Positions 38,801 to 47,500 of a DNA stretch of 64,000 bases are shown one piece after another. The position numbers and the translations under genes are program-made. Position 1 is the stretch's first letter; each line of letters opens with the position of its first letter. Under the pieces are notes generated by a model. The model was not told the origin of the DNA. It saw only the letters and a list, made by a program, of their open reading frames with translations, and ran no database searches. This DNA is from Trichuris trichiura (Eukaryota; Nematoda; Enoplea; Trichinellida; Trichuridae). The stretch is from NCBI GenBank assembly GCA_037903355.1, contig JBAJFE010000014.1, forward strand, positions 6,262,001 to 6,326,000. The letters run 5' to 3'.

Positions 38801-40060
38801 TCCTATTATTTATTACAGCAAATAGGCTCTGAAGCTAACTATTCAACGCCCGGGACAGGGAATGGTATAAACTTAGGAGTACGGCTACGAGATAACCAAA
38901 GCAACAATAATGTGTAAACAAAAGCCTGTATAAAGTGGAAATAACGCAATTGCATTCGAAAACCATATAGAGCAGCGCTATTCCTTCGTAATGCGAGAAG
39001 GGGTGCAGACTCATTTTCTTCACTGAAACCTTGTAAAACGGGGCACACCTGTATTGACATTACTCATTGCCATGACTTGTCGGCTTCATAGTTGGTCTTC
39101 GGTTCACGGATTGAATCCGTGAACCGAAGGTCAACCAGGAAATAAACTAGGCCTGTTATAAGACACTCCGTCTTTCGAGACTTGTCAGCTCAACAATATA
39201 TGCGCAAGCTTCCGTTCGGAGAGCTGTATTTGTCATAAACTTATTGGTAGAGAAATATTGCATATACAGAAAACAAGGCAACATACTCCTTTGATGACTG
39301 TATCAAAAACTTTAGCGTATCAACGTATAGATCATCGTACAAATAGAACGTTTCATAATACTGTTCCAAGGCCTTAAATTTTAACGTAACAACTTATCAC
39401 GTGCGATCACACAAAAGGTTACCTTCCACGCTAGGATACTTGCAGGGTTTACTTCGACGGCTCTTTTTAGGTACTGTTTTGCCAATAAGTAATCACCAAG
39501 CTTCGTTGCGCACATTCCTACCATTGTTGAAGCACGGTAACAGCCGCTACCGTCGTCAGCAAGAGGCTGTAAAGATTGATTTAATGTTCGTTGTAGCGCT
39601 TATCTTTATACGTGAAAACAATAAAACGGATCAAGAAAGTAAGATAAATTTGTACCAGCCCGTAAGATAAGCTCCACAGTTTTGTTTAGAAAAAAAAGCT
39701 GCTTATGCTGACACGCAGAAACCCTTCCACTCATTTCGAATCACAGTAAATTAAAACCTCCATGAAAAACAACTTAGACATTTACAAAACCGTAAGCAAA
39801 GTATCCATGTTAAACCAAGGGACAAATTAGAAAAATCATAAGCGCTTCACGAAAGGAATACAGGATTGCAGCTAACGCACATCAGTAGAAACGATAGTAC
39901 AGCATAAGTAAGTCGTACTGTGAATGAAACCATACGAAGCGAGCAGATGATACACTACCTTGCACACTGCAAGAGCTTCTTTGAAATAGCCAGCCTGGTA
40001 TTTTTCTTTTGCTAATTTCAGTTGCTCCTTGAGCGCAGCAGAGAGGTCAGACTCGGTCAT
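11863..40060 (-). CDS. SKIC3: SKI3/TTC37-like TPR protein of the SKI complex, 18 exons
   Basis: Exons, minus strand: 40060-39959, 39566-39423, 39372-39287, 38314-38248, 38200-37991, 29896-29782, 29728-29450, 29390-29289, 22241-21659, 21604-20748, 20721-20423, 13224-13092, 13044-12951, 12900-12826, 12766-12639, 12584-12470, 12417-12249, 12189-11863. Phases agree throughout (3885 nt, 1294 aa; vertebrate homologues are about 1560 aa). Exon 1 has the family N-terminus ([20 protein letters not shown]); exons 2, 9 and 10 show TPR helices ([36 protein letters not shown]). Exon 11 carries [22 protein letters not shown] and DLFRHCTTL, strongly diagnostic. SKI3 bridges SKI2 helicase and SKI8 and feeds mRNA to the cytoplasmic exosome. 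Three introns of 7.0-8.1 kb hold transposons; thirteen of the rest are 47-392 nt, one is 972 nt, and one is only 26 nt (20722-20747). The C-terminal exon end is the first in-frame stop, so the true C-terminus is less sure. Confidence 0.9.
13694..13735 (-). ncRNA. Hammerhead-like motif, decayed
   Basis: Minus-strand CTGAGGA, C, GGGTC/GGCCC stem, then AAAAGCTA instead of GAAAGCTC. The conserved G before AAA is lost. Within SKI3 intron 11. Confidence 0.4.
13880..14340 (-). mobile_element. Hammerhead-bearing dispersed element, copy 1
   Basis: Shares with 23640-24110, 50880-51760 and 62606-63117 a T-rich lead, a hammerhead-like core on the minus strand (14014-14056), then GGGTCGGTCTTCATG..., CAAGCCACTCCATCCGACC and a second conserved block ending in ...AACAAACGAGCGAAC-like sequence. 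No open reading frame of its own. The core here reads CTGATAA, so it is probably inactive, but stem I (TTGTG/CATAA) still pairs with one G-U. Confidence 0.65.
14353..15085 (-). pseudogene. pogo-type transposase C-terminal remnant with terminal repeat
   Basis: Minus strand 15085-14870 encodes [14 protein letters not shown] and [10 protein letters not shown], the C-terminal signature of pogo/Tigger transposases, with one stop. It is followed by an acidic stretch (EEESDSETE) in 14868-14548. The other end at 14353 is CAGTTGAACCTCCGTAAG next to TA, the terminal repeat shared with the MITEs at 7037 and 34345. The N-terminal and catalytic parts are missing. Confidence 0.8.
15168..15300. mobile_element. 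hAT-like terminus, G/C-rich
   Basis: CAATGATTCTCACAGCGGGG followed by CCCCGTCGGGGGGCC and ATGCCCC repeats. Similar to CAGTGATTCTCAAGGTG at 18948. It could be the end of the BED-finger hAT element whose N-terminal coding piece is at 16882-17130. Confidence 0.5.
15345..15682 (-). pseudogene. Histone H3 pseudogene, 5'-truncated and intronless
   Basis: The minus strand reads [19 protein letters not shown], continues ARKSAPSVG and KAHRY, then a TGA stop where Arg is expected. It resumes in the same frame with [36 protein letters not shown] and [12 protein letters not shown]. The first five residues of mature H3 and the C-terminal helix are lost or frame-shifted. It has no introns. Divergence from canonical H3 is moderate. 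It sits between a BED zinc-finger fragment and a hAT-like terminus inside SKI3 intron 11, so it may be a retrocopy or a fragment captured by a transposon. Confidence 0.85.
15854..15892 (-). ncRNA. Hammerhead-like ribozyme motif, left arm
   Basis: Mirror copy of 16759-16797: CCG, CTGAAGA, C, GGGT/ACCC stem, GAAA, GCTC, CGG. Confidence 0.6.
16759..16797 (+). ncRNA. Hammerhead-like ribozyme motif 3' of Penelope-like coding end
   Basis: CCG | CTGAAGA | C | GGGT-loop-ACCC | GAAA | GC | TC | CGG. The CTGANGA and GAAA boxes are intact and stem I closes with three G-C pairs. It lies downstream of the KLKEALYI coding remnant on the same strand, as expected for hammerheads of Penelope-like elements. 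Confidence 0.65.
16882..17130 (-). pseudogene. BED zinc-finger N-terminus of a hAT (ZBED5-like) transposase
   Basis: Minus strand: [15 protein letters not shown], then [26 protein letters not shown] and a SYFQSF tail. This is the layout of BED-finger transposases, where C-x2-C is followed by [11 protein letters not shown] and H-x4-H. One zinc ligand is replaced (CVWF for CVIC). The reading frame is cut by the Penelope-like insertion at 15746-16866. Confidence 0.75.
17179..17260. mobile_element. Tigger-type terminal inverted repeat
   Basis: CAGGTGGCCCTCGTTATCCG next to TA, the same end as the element at 2197-3877. No partner end was found; probably a truncated copy. Confidence 0.6.
17358..18365 (+). 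pseudogene. Ty3/gypsy integrase remnant
   Basis: Plus strand: [20 protein letters not shown] (end of the integrase zinc-binding region and linker), then [14 protein letters not shown] with the first catalytic-Asp region, an in-frame stop at about 17722, VITNQERRF where VTTDRG with the second Asp is expected, [10 protein letters not shown], and [13 protein letters not shown] of the C-terminal region. The stop and the lost Asp make it inactive. No LTR or reverse transcriptase could be traced nearby. Confidence 0.85.
18366..20422. other. SKI3 intron 11, repeat debris
   Basis: 18948-19260 holds a probable hAT fragment (CAGTGATTCTCAAGGTG start; GACTAATCAGAATAGG near the end, as at 26560). The remainder has no recognisable coding or repeat feature. 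Confidence 0.45.
20722..20747 (-). other. Proposed 26-nt intron in SKI3
   Basis: On the minus strand the exon ends ...GCTTATG, followed by GTATTTTGTAATTTC and a TTCAG acceptor. Removing exactly 26 nt restores the frame between NWTAY and [10 protein letters not shown], both needed to align with SKI3. Read through, it stops at TAA. A sequencing indel or a broken allele is the alternative. Confidence 0.55.
22242..23639. repeat. SKI3 intron 8, first part: foldback element at 22490-22745
   Basis: 22490-22745 is a decayed inverted-repeat element: TTGTAATTGTATCTGT at the left, ACAGATACAACTACAA at the right, with two mutated hammerhead-like cores in between (about 22575-22612 minus, 22630-22668 plus). 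The rest of the stretch shows no gene or clear repeat end. Confidence 0.55.
23640..24110 (-). mobile_element. Hammerhead-bearing dispersed element, copy 2 (decayed)
   Basis: Shows the same block order as 13880-14340: GTTATCAGCGCAA (minus CTGATAA core), CACTAGGCCAGTCTTACTG, TTACCCGACCAACTTT. Strongly diverged. Confidence 0.5.
24365..24640. repeat. Foldback element related to 4214-4430
   Basis: The left arm includes TTTTCTACCGCTTTTTCC and GTATCTGTAATTAAAC; the right arm is its diverged reverse complement (TTTAATTACAGATATT, AAGGCCGCAGATCTT). A decayed hammerhead-like core (CTGACAGCGAGAC...GAGAGCTC) lies between the arms at about 24473. Confidence 0.65.
25010..25570 (-). pseudogene. Merlin (IS1016/ISXO2-like) transposase remnant
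   Basis: Minus strand 25537-25010: [58 protein letters not shown] and [13 protein letters not shown]. The order and motifs match the DDE core of Merlin transposases (QWVFGG, second Asp in TDxW, HLTVNHSxxFV). The first catalytic Asp region upstream is not readable, and a frame change follows AHTN. Inactive. In SKI3 intron 8. Confidence 0.8.
25700..26647 (+). pseudogene. hAT transposase C-terminus (ZBED5/FAM200-like) with right terminus
   Basis: Plus strand to 26122: [44 protein letters not shown], the hAT dimerisation region. The 3' terminal repeat is AAAAGTTTGAGAACCTGTGG, ending at 26647. The N-terminal and catalytic parts are missing here; the BED-finger fragment at 16882-17130 is of the same type. 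Confidence 0.8.
26648..27045. other. SKI3 intron 8, no feature recognised
   Basis: AT-rich sequence between a hAT end and the Penelope-like 3' end; nothing specific seen. Confidence 0.4.
27046..27080 (-). ncRNA. Hammerhead-like motif, cleavage-site side lost
   Basis: Minus strand CCG, CTGAAGA, C, GAGTC/GGCCC partial stem, GAAAGC, then GG where TC is expected. It lies 3' of the GIY-YIG remnant on the same strand. Confidence 0.5.
27046..28420 (-). pseudogene. Penelope-like element, GIY-YIG endonuclease region and 3' end
   Basis: Reading the minus strand: [20 protein letters not shown] (linker typical of Penelope-like elements), then [17 protein letters not shown] (GIY-YIG core), [22 protein letters not shown] and [10 protein letters not shown]. 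These are in several frames with stops. The reverse transcriptase is not visible upstream. The 3' end at 27046-27080 carries a decayed hammerhead-like core. Confidence 0.85.
28700..28810 (+). pseudogene. Second Penelope-like GIY-YIG fragment
   Basis: The plus strand reads [18 protein letters not shown] after a stop codon, the GIY-YIG helix region. Neighbouring sequence to 29050 is not recognisable apart from an inverted pair at 28895-28995 (AAAGTTAAAG-type). Confidence 0.65.
29897..31689. other. SKI3 intron 5, first part; no secure gene
   Basis: No repeat end is recognised. A short minus-strand peptide near 30740 ([13 protein letters not shown]) resembles a RuvC-I motif but is isolated; see findings. 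Confidence 0.35.
31690..32720 (+). pseudogene. Jerky/Tigger-type transposase pseudogene
   Basis: Plus strand: [18 protein letters not shown] (N-terminal HTH), later [18 protein letters not shown] matching the first catalytic Asp block (NADETGLxWK), then [10 protein letters not shown] (second Asp block) and [15 protein letters not shown] with LLRHF. Several frame changes and stops. The sequence CAGGGGTTTCCCGACTTG at 32982 may be one terminus. Confidence 0.8.
32721..34344. repeat. Dispersed 0.55-kb repeat at 33340-33900 and unassigned DNA
   Basis: 33340-33900 is repeated in reverse orientation at 56390-56930, with shared blocks such as TTGCCATGCA, TTAGCTCTCAAACAGAATTG, GTCTAACTGTAAACCAATTC and CAGTATGGACTTGCT. 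It has no coding capacity. A TA-rich run is at 33345-33362. The remaining sequence holds nothing I recognise. Confidence 0.65.
34345..34531. mobile_element. 187-bp pogo/Tigger-type MITE
   Basis: CAGCAAAACCCTTGTAAG at the left and CTGGGGTTTTATTG at the right, each next to TA. It contains GTTGACC/GGTCAAC blocks in inverted order. Same family as 7037-7138 and the terminus at 14353. Confidence 0.85.
34532..35061. other. SKI3 intron 5, nothing recognised
   Basis: No coding exon or repeat end seen. Confidence 0.4.
35062..35102 (+). mobile_element. mariner left-end remnant
   Basis: Matches the left end of the mariner at 53543 (AAATAAA..TTCATTT..CAATGATA). A pogo-type element follows at once at a TA. 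The matching right end is at 37742-37903, so a mariner copy was split by a nest of insertions. Confidence 0.65.
35103..36528 (+). pseudogene. pogo-type transposase pseudogene, copy 1
   Basis: Starts CGGTGTTTCCC after TA. Plus strand: [13 protein letters not shown] (N-terminal HTH), [33 protein letters not shown] with the first catalytic Asp, [11 protein letters not shown], and the C-terminal [13 protein letters not shown] region near 36400. Many stops and frame changes. Copy 2 at 60346-63180 is better preserved. A 75-bp piece of its 3' part lies inverted at 37205-37279, between two hAT MITEs. Confidence 0.8.
36529..37204 (-). mobile_element. hAT MITE, subfamily A (inverted)
   Basis: CAGGGGTGGGGAACG to CCCCACCCCTG, 676 bp; the reverse complement closely matches 2832-3499. 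It is flanked by pogo sequence in opposite orientations, so an inversion followed insertion. Confidence 0.85.
37280..37741 (+). mobile_element. hAT MITE, subfamily B, 462 bp
   Basis: CAGGAGTGGGGAACC to CCCCACCCCTG. The right half matches subfamily A, while the left half (GCCGTTCAGGCG..., AGTCACCTCTC, AAGGCGAGATAAG) matches 60746-61193 instead. It abuts the mariner right-end remnant. Confidence 0.8.
37742..37903 (+). mobile_element. mariner right-end remnant
   Basis: About 160 bp colinear with 54940-55096 (AGGAGCAGCTTGTACCAC, GGCGTCCTGTTAGACACTGC, CATCCCTCG then TA). It continues the copy begun at 35062. Confidence 0.8.
38459..39286. other. SKI3 intron 3; palindrome at 39091-39135
   Basis: 972-nt intron. 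An open frame at 38459-38782 matches nothing I know. 39091-39135 is a palindrome (GTTGGTCTTCGGTTCACGG and its reverse complement), followed by GCCTGTTATAAGACACTCCG, also present at 41562. Confidence 0.55.
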
Positions 40061-42222
40061 CTATACCGAACGCAAGAAGAATTAGCCTGCATAACGAAAA
40101 ACGATCCTAACGTGAACAACTGCACAGCACCTAGCAATGTTTTAAAGAACAAATTAATCAAGATTTCTTTAACATGAAACATTTTTCCTTTTAACATAGT
40201 AAAACTGAAAATTTCTACTGCGATTTTTAATCATCCAGCGGCTGTAATAGTAGCTGACAAGGCCCGTAAAGCAGTAATAAGAACGAAACTTTGTAAACAA
40301 CGTTACAAAAAATGGACTTCTAAAGTCATGAGATCTGTACGTCTATTCTCGCATATATTGCACAAAGGCCTTATTTCTCAGGGCACCACAAACAAAGTAC
40401 TGTACCCATAAAATGCAGGTTCCGTTTCAGGAAAGGGCTAGCTATGCTGTTCTGCCTTCACTATTAGTAAGTCATTGATGTGTTTGACCCTCAGCAAAAC
40501 CTAAACCTAGACATCGGTTCATATCTTCTTTTAGGCTAAGGTAAGGATAGAACAGGATGGTCGACTACAAGAACCCATCGTAGCTCTTCGTAGTTTTACT
40601 GTAAGTTTGCCGCTGTATTTTTCTGATCTTATGTAAGCCCAAAAATGAACATAACAATTATGCTTTCGGTTTAAGATTCTGTAATAGTGGAACAGGGAGG
40701 ACTAGATTTTTTCATAAGAGAACCTGCATTTTGTGTAGTACTGTAGTTTATTGGCTGGATGTGGGAAACAAGAGTATGTGATTACTTTTGACCTAAATGA
40801 CACGTAGTGTCCAGCAGTGATTACGATCGTAAATGTTGCTTTAATAGTAAACAAGTCGCGGCTTTTTTCGTGTCACCCCCCCCCCAAACATGCAGCGGTC
40901 CGCAAAAGTAAACACCGGAAAGTAGGTACATTAAGCGATCAACAGACAAGAAGTGCTACAGCGATCATGTCAGCTGCGAAATTTTTAAAAACGCTTTTTG
41001 GGTCTTTAAAACTCTTTCCGCGCCAGTTTCCCGCCGCCGCTGCTACACCATTGTGCTCCACGTGCCGCCAATCTATGTGCAGCTGTTTCATTCCGTCCGT
41101 TACTGAACATTGTCTTGCAATGGTCAGTAACCGCATCCGTGACAATCGCATCAGTATTGCCTGCAGTGTTAAGGAATTCCTCACCAAGTAATCACGTAGG
41201 CTAACAACCTCAAGTCTGCAAGTGCCACTGGCACTGCATTGTCCAGCCTGCCCCAATTGCTCAGCTATTCACATTTCATTACGCAGTCTCATCACGTATT
41301 ACCCATTGAAGTTGCCGCCGCCGGAAATGGCCGGGAAAGAGTTTTAAAGATCCCTCTTCTTTCACAGTCTGTTACGTGTTCACAGGTTTGGCCTGTTTGA
41401 TGTGTCTGTGAATAAACTTCAATATTGGTATTCATATTTTTCCGTATTTTCTATAACAATTTGCTCATCCATTCGTTAGTAAGGCACTTTGAAGTTTACT
41501 TACAGATACACCAAACAGGCCAAACCCGTGAACCAAAAGACCAACTCTGAAACAACCTAAGCCTGTTAGAAGACACCCCGTCTTATAGATATCCTATCTG
41601 TAAGCAATGGGTAACACGTAAAAGTCATCTATAATGTAAATATTCCTCATGTGCAAGTACATACAGCATACATACTACATGTATACCGCAGAAACCGTGA
41701 CTATAGCAGGTATTTTGTTAGTAGGCAAAGTGTACTGCTTGAATGCGGCAAGTTTTATGAACATCTTGAATGTGTAATACATTTACTCTTAGATGATGCA
41801 TACCTCGTACAAACTATGGAGAACGGAAAATAGTTTACGTGTAAGTAGTGTGCACTGCGTATGTACTTTCTGGCTGTGTAGTTAGTACACATACCTTCTA
41901 TGAAATAAGTATGCTGAGTTTACACCAAGCAAACTGTATACATAAATGCAGCTATGGCAATGGGACCAATTGTTTCTAGGCGAAGTTGGTTCAGCTCCAG
42001 TTGAGTTAAAACCAAATCAGTTAAGTCGATCAGGTCAAGTTGGTTAGGTACATTTGAAGCGCACTCTTGATAGACTGATGCCTCGAAGCTGTCATTCCAC
42101 TCCTTTCTTGGCTGCTACAAATTGCAGGTAACCTCCAACCACAACTGGGTTTGAGAAGTCCTCCTGCCTTTCTGAACATTGAAGGGCAATTTTTAAACAT
42201 TGAAACCCCTTATTCATTCATT

Positions 42223-42227
<5 letters not shown>
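40061..42227. other. Intergenic upstream of SKI3; inverted repeat at 41373-41540
   Basis: 40061 onward should hold the SKI3 promoter; no core element can be named. 41373-41418 and 41487-41535 are an inverted pair (GGTTTGGCCTGTTTGATG / CACCAAACAGGCCAAAC) of the family also at 2100-2190. No gene is supported. Confidence 0.5.

Positions 42228-42255
<28 letters not shown>
42228..42255 (+). repeat. (GA)n microsatellite
   Basis: About 14 uninterrupted GA units preceded by four ATTC units. Confidence 0.95.
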
Positions 42256-42274
42256 CGTCAGAAGTAATGATAAT

Positions 42275-42870
42275 ATTGCATGCGTGGAGGTGAGTCGAAT
42301 CATTCTTTAGCGAAAGAATATAGAGCGTCAACTTCAACAATATCTGACACTAAAAAAAGAAACAGAACTTAAAGTTTTTTAAACGCTTGGCTAAATAAGG
42401 TTGGACCCTAAACCCAAGGCTATGAGGAAATCAAGCAATTCTTCCATTGGGAGCTTTTCACTTCTCGCCGGAAAAGCGAAGCATAAGGGTTCCAGAAATA
42501 TCCAGAATAACTGGAATGTGTACAACAAGCGGAGGAATGCATGGACGAATATTAAAGCTTTTGAAATGCGGTTTAAGAAGAGCTTTGCAGTGGAAAAGAA
42601 GATTTAAAAAAAGTTAGCTGTCAAAAATGACAGTATCACTTTATTGCCCACCCTAATCTGCAGGATGTTTCATCAGAATTGACGAACCTGCGACTGTGGT
42701 CGTCCACCCGCCTAGCGTTTTTTCCATAATTCAGCTAATGGATCAAGGTACAGCTGAAAATCTGCAACAGTTATTTTGAAAACAGCTGCTCAGGGATCTT
42801 TTATAGTCAGTAAATAACGAGAAAGCTGAAGTGAGCGTTTACAAGAAAGCAGCTTTGAAAATCTTTGAAG
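42275..42870 (+). pseudogene. Jerky/Tigger-type transposase pseudogene, second copy
   Basis: GGESNHSLAKEYRASTSTI at the N-terminal end and SIIQLMDQGTAENL with LLRDLL near the end match the copy at 31690-32720. The catalytic centre between them is largely deleted. Confidence 0.75.
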
Positions 42871-43913
42871 ATTCCCATCTTAGTAACGGGCTTTCCTGTT
42901 GTTCAACAATTTTCTTAACAAAATTTGCGAAGCTTCTAGAGCTGGCTCTTTCATGCTAAGCGCTCGAATGGTCTACTCGAACCGGTTCAAACAGAAGGTG
43001 GCTGCCCCAAGAGCTTCGCAAATTGCGTTAATAAAATTGTTCAGCAATAAGAAAGTTTGTTACGTGGAAACAAAAAGATACGAACCTCGTAAAGTGGAGG
43101 ACTCATTTATTTATGGTAAAGATCCCGTCGACTACGTGAAAAATAAGTAAAATACCGCAGCTTTCGAGTGGTGCACTGTCACCTTTAGTCAGTGGTTGAA
43201 CTAACAAAAGTCAAAGGTCGAAAAGGAATGTGACAGCAAACTTCTCTTCCTGAATACCTTAATCATTCGAAGCGACAGCCTGCTAAAAACATTGATACAT
43301 AGAAAACCAACATGCTGAGAGATTATGTTGATACCTCACTTTGGCCTACAGAAGATCAGAGGCGCTTTTTATAAAGCATAGCCAAATCATCGGTTGCGAC
43401 ATAGTAATAGCCAGTAACGGAATTTTGGCACGTGTAATCAATAGTTTGGACGCATTTTTCTGTTTCTTGCAAGAAGAAATTGGACAGAAGTACGGCTTGG
43501 AAACAAGGTTTGCAGTCAGAACTTTAAACTTCACGTTTTACAGCAGACGCATGTTATCAACCAGCCCAGAAAAATGAAGCCTTTAATTCTTCGCTGATGA
43601 TGTGACAAGAACAATCACGAAAGCTACGCATAAGAAAATTTAATTCACAACGGTCAAATGTCGCCATTAAGATTACAGATTTTCAATTTATTTTTAAACT
43701 TAGCTTGCTGTTATATATGAAAAACCTACTGCTGTGCTGGTCAGCAAACCAGCTCAGTAGAGGGTCTTTTGACCAGTATGTACGCTTTTGACCCAGGTGC
43801 TTGCACAGCCGGGACCGTTAGATGTGACGAAGCTGCTGGGGATCAAGATAGAAACGTACCCTGAAAATAGGGTAACTTATGATATTTGTGTAGGTTTTCG
43901 TTAGATGTGGTTT
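42871..43913. other. Intergenic, unassigned open frames
   Basis: Short open frames at 42899-43150 and 43341-43577 (plus) have no recognisable motif; they may be the tail of the Jerky-type copy. Nothing else seen. Confidence 0.35.
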
Positions 43914-44297
43914 CTTGGTACGGGACCGTATGTTTTCATAATGAAATAGCTTTATTACGGAGAGAGTCCCGTTTAATGTGCGATGAAGGCTTGAACTCCG
44001 GAGCTTTCAGGTCGCTCGAGACCCGTCTTCACCGGTATTAAATTAGTTAAAATTATAAATATATAATTAAGACCGCTGAAGACGAGTCTCGAGCGACCCG
44101 AAAGCTCCGGAGTTCAAGCCTTTATCACACATTAAACCGGACTCTCTCCGTAATAAAGCTATTTCATTAGGTTTTCACTACACAGAATTATTGTGCGGCT
44201 ATCTTATTCATCAGCTCAAGAGGCAGGGTTTTCGATACCGGGAGCTCCTGTTGAGTTTCTTTTACGGAAATTTGTCCCGTTGATAATATTTATTATT

Positions 44298-44335
44298 CCG
44301 GAGCTTTCGGGTCAAGCGAGACCCGTCTTCAGCGG
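44298..44335 (-). ncRNA. Hammerhead-like ribozyme motif
   Basis: CCG, CTGAAGA, C, GGGTC/GACCC stem II, GAAAGCTC, CGG on the minus strand; all boxes intact. Confidence 0.65.
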
Positions 44336-44410
44336 TGTTAATATAAAGCAACGACGTAACGAAAATTCAAATTAGGTGAATTTTCGTTACGTCGTTGCTT
44401 TATATTAACA

Positions 44411-44448
44411 CCGCTGAAGACGGGTCTCGCTTGACCCGAAAGCTCCGG
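44411..44448 (+). ncRNA. Hammerhead-like ribozyme motif
   Basis: CCG, CTGAAGA, C, GGGTC/GACCC with loop TCGCTT, GAAAGCTC, CGG; all boxes intact. Inverted partner of 44298-44335. Confidence 0.65.
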
Positions 44449-44522
44449 AATAATAAATATTATCAACGAGACAAATTTCCGTAAAAGAAACTCAACATGA
44501 AACTATACGGTCCCGTACCAAG

Positions 44523-47500
44523 AAGTTACATTTTCAAAACCTGGAGCTCCTGTAGGTTCCGCTGTCTACAAAGCCATAAGCCTTCATAACTCTGTTTAAC
44601 GAAAACATTATGTCACTACCAGAACTTGAATGCTTAATTGCGTGACCGCAGTTCAGCCTTGAGAAACTTAAGTTAGATCTTGACTTTTGTAGTGCCAAGT
44701 TATTTGGAAAGTTAATAGCAGTTTAGCTAACAATGCGAATCCTTGACATGAGGTTAAATTTTTATGATATAAATTAAAATTGTGCTTTCTTCAAAGTCAG
44801 ATGGCCTGCCCATTAATTACGAATGTAGTGTCATTATGAAATTATGTTTCAAACAGGCAAAAGAAAGTTCGGAATTTCACGAACGCCTGAATCTGACCCG
44901 TGCCTGGCCAGGTCGCTCACCTACGACCCCTATTTCCTTTGATGGTGCTGCGCGGTACCTTGCACGTTTTAAAGCGAAAAGCGCTCATGGATTTTACTGG
45001 GTCGTAACTGAAATTTGCCAGCTGATTTCCGCTATCACGTTGGGGATCCGAAGCAAACTAGTTCCCTTAATTGAACTGATAACGGCCAACAAAACGTATA
45101 TGCTCAAAAAGTTTGGAATATTTTTACAATGAAGTAAGCATTCACTGTGTTAACATGGTTAGTCATGTAGTTCAGTTCCGTTTAATACTTATTGTAGCAT
45201 GCAGAAAGTCTTTAATGATCACACGGAATTTGTATTTACCATTTCGTACCATAGGCAGACAGACTCTTGTTGTTTAATCCTGAGCTGCTGCTTTTTTGGA
45301 GCCGAGCCTTTCAGCATTCTGAATACTTTGCTGAAAAGAAGGCTAGAGCTGCCATTATTTCAGGCTGCAGCATCAGCAGCGGGAAGGGTAGCGTTTTATT
45401 CATTTTAATTGAAAAATTTTTAGACAGTACGTTCAGTTTTCTGACGATCAGTTAAAAAACGCCATTGAAACGGTGTACAAGATGTTCAATAGATGCAGTC
45501 AAGACTTCTTCAGGAAAGATTCCGTACTAGCAAATTAGCTGACGCTCAAAAGCAGGCTTATTGGTTTTCCGGTTCATTGATTCCGTGAAAAAATTCCTCT
45601 GAAGGATGACAAAAGTCGGTCATACCACGGCCAAATCAGGGCAGCAGTATGCAAGCTTGGTGTTCGTGTGTTACCTTTCTTGGACAGCTCATTTTCTCGC
45701 TCACTGCTGGATATTTCTAAGGCATTCCTGTATGCGGCTGCTCTCTTTGTTCGTACCGAACGGACGTTAAGAAGGACAGAACTGGTTGCATCTAGACTTT
45801 AAATATAGTGCTGGCTAGACCAAGTTATCGCTTGCCATCATTAATTTGAAGGTAAGTTTTTTCAGCTGATTGAGTAATTTCCTCACCGACTTGTTAGGCA
45901 AATTAGCATTTTAACCCGTTAGTGACTGCATGAACCTATTGAAGTCCGCATTAGTTTCAAATCATCGTGTCCACAGTAACGTGCATATACTCTGCATCTT
46001 TCGCTCAAGGTTGATAATGCGTCTGAATTTTCAAAAATACTGCGTGAAAGACATTCACACTGATATATGTTACGCTAATCCTGGTCATGATTTTAAATTT
46101 TAGTAAAATGTAAAAATGAAAACGGTATCATGTAACGGGCTTGTAGCTTTTTGCTGGGTAAAGTTACATTCTGCCCGTCTTAATGAAGACACGAAGAAGA
46201 AGTAGGACTAATACATCTAATACATCTCTACCTTTTCCGCTGACGATGGGAACCGTCGTTCCTGAAAACTCTGAATTTCTATTTCATCTTGGTTTATTCT
46301 TTGAAACGGTTGGGCCGTAACTTTCTACAACGAAAGTGCAAAGTATTTAGATAATGGATTTGGACACTCGTAGCTCTATTCTGGCAGAAGCATTTTGCAG
46401 ATGTGCCTGCAAAATAATTTCAAATAGGATTCTATCACTCTACGTATGCTTCACTTGGTGATACAGTCGATAATTCCTACCATAATTATGACCTTGGGGC
46501 TTAGTTTAAGAAAACCGTTTCACGTACCGTATTGCTTTTCTCCCTTACATAGACGCATGTTTTATTCTGGAAACAAAGACCTTTCAAAATAAATCGATAA
46601 ATCAAAACCGCTTGTCTATTTAAAGCAAAAGCAATGTTACAAGATGAAACTTTGTGGTCACATTCCTAGTAAACCTGTTTTAAATCATCGTTTCATAGTA
46701 AGTTACTATCTAGTTCAAATTTTGCACTGACTTGACCTTAAAAGCTATTTCTCATTTAATTTTTCCTTAGAATTCATTTTATTCAGGCTTCATTCAGTCA
46801 GCATTCATGTAGTTCCACTGATAGAAGCACATTAAATATTCTGCTTGGCAACTCGTGACCACATTAAAATGGGCTGCTTTGGAAAAAGCGACCAATGAAT
46901 TTGAAGCGTGAGAAAATTAACGCCAAATTCATGATAATTCTAGAGCTAAGGTAGCGTAAGAAAGCATTAAACGGTAGAGTACGCGACCTTTCGCAGACAA
47001 CGTTCTGTTGGCGATGATTTGTCGTGCACATGTTGCCGGCTGCATGCCAGTGGGATTATGCTTTCTAGGCAGCCATTTCCAAATCAACAAATCACTCCAT
47101 CGGCAAGGTTCGATACGCTTAGCACATCGTCATTGGTTCAACATCGTCAGTTTGCCACCCAGCCGTGCTTTACTAGCATTAGTTTGGTGCCATTCAATCA
47201 CACCTGTTCATTAGCCGTCTGTGGATTCATTGCCACTGGTCTATGCTCATACAAAACGAACCAACCGCTACCGACGTAGACCAGCCATAGTAAACAAAAC
47301 TGGATGGACCAGACGCGTTAAGCGAAGGCAATTTATCAATGGCAGTTATCCAGAAGAAATGAACCAAAGAAGCGAATGTGTGGCTGTGAATGTACAGGGG
47401 TACACGAATGTCGACAAAACCAAATGCAAAATCTCACACCGGACAGACCATCAGCAAAACGTCCCTTTGGCAAAGTCAGCTGCATTCCTGCTGTGACAGT

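Larger units (their letters stand above)
43914..44522. mobile_element. Compound foldback element with four hammerhead-like motifs
   Basis: Outer inverted pair CTTGGTACGGGACCGTAT (43914-43931) and its reverse complement (44505-44522). Inside are two successive palindromes centred near 44055 and 44370, each arm carrying the ...CCG-CTGAAGA...GAAAGCTC-CGG core. The intact cores are at 44298-44335 (minus) and 44411-44448 (plus); 44073-44110 (plus) has one stem mismatch, and 43998-44035 (minus) has lost the first C of the box. No coding sequence. Confidence 0.8.

Noticed and set aside
40870..40880. Run of about ten C as a functional site
   Set aside because: Simple homopolymer; nothing around it supports a role.
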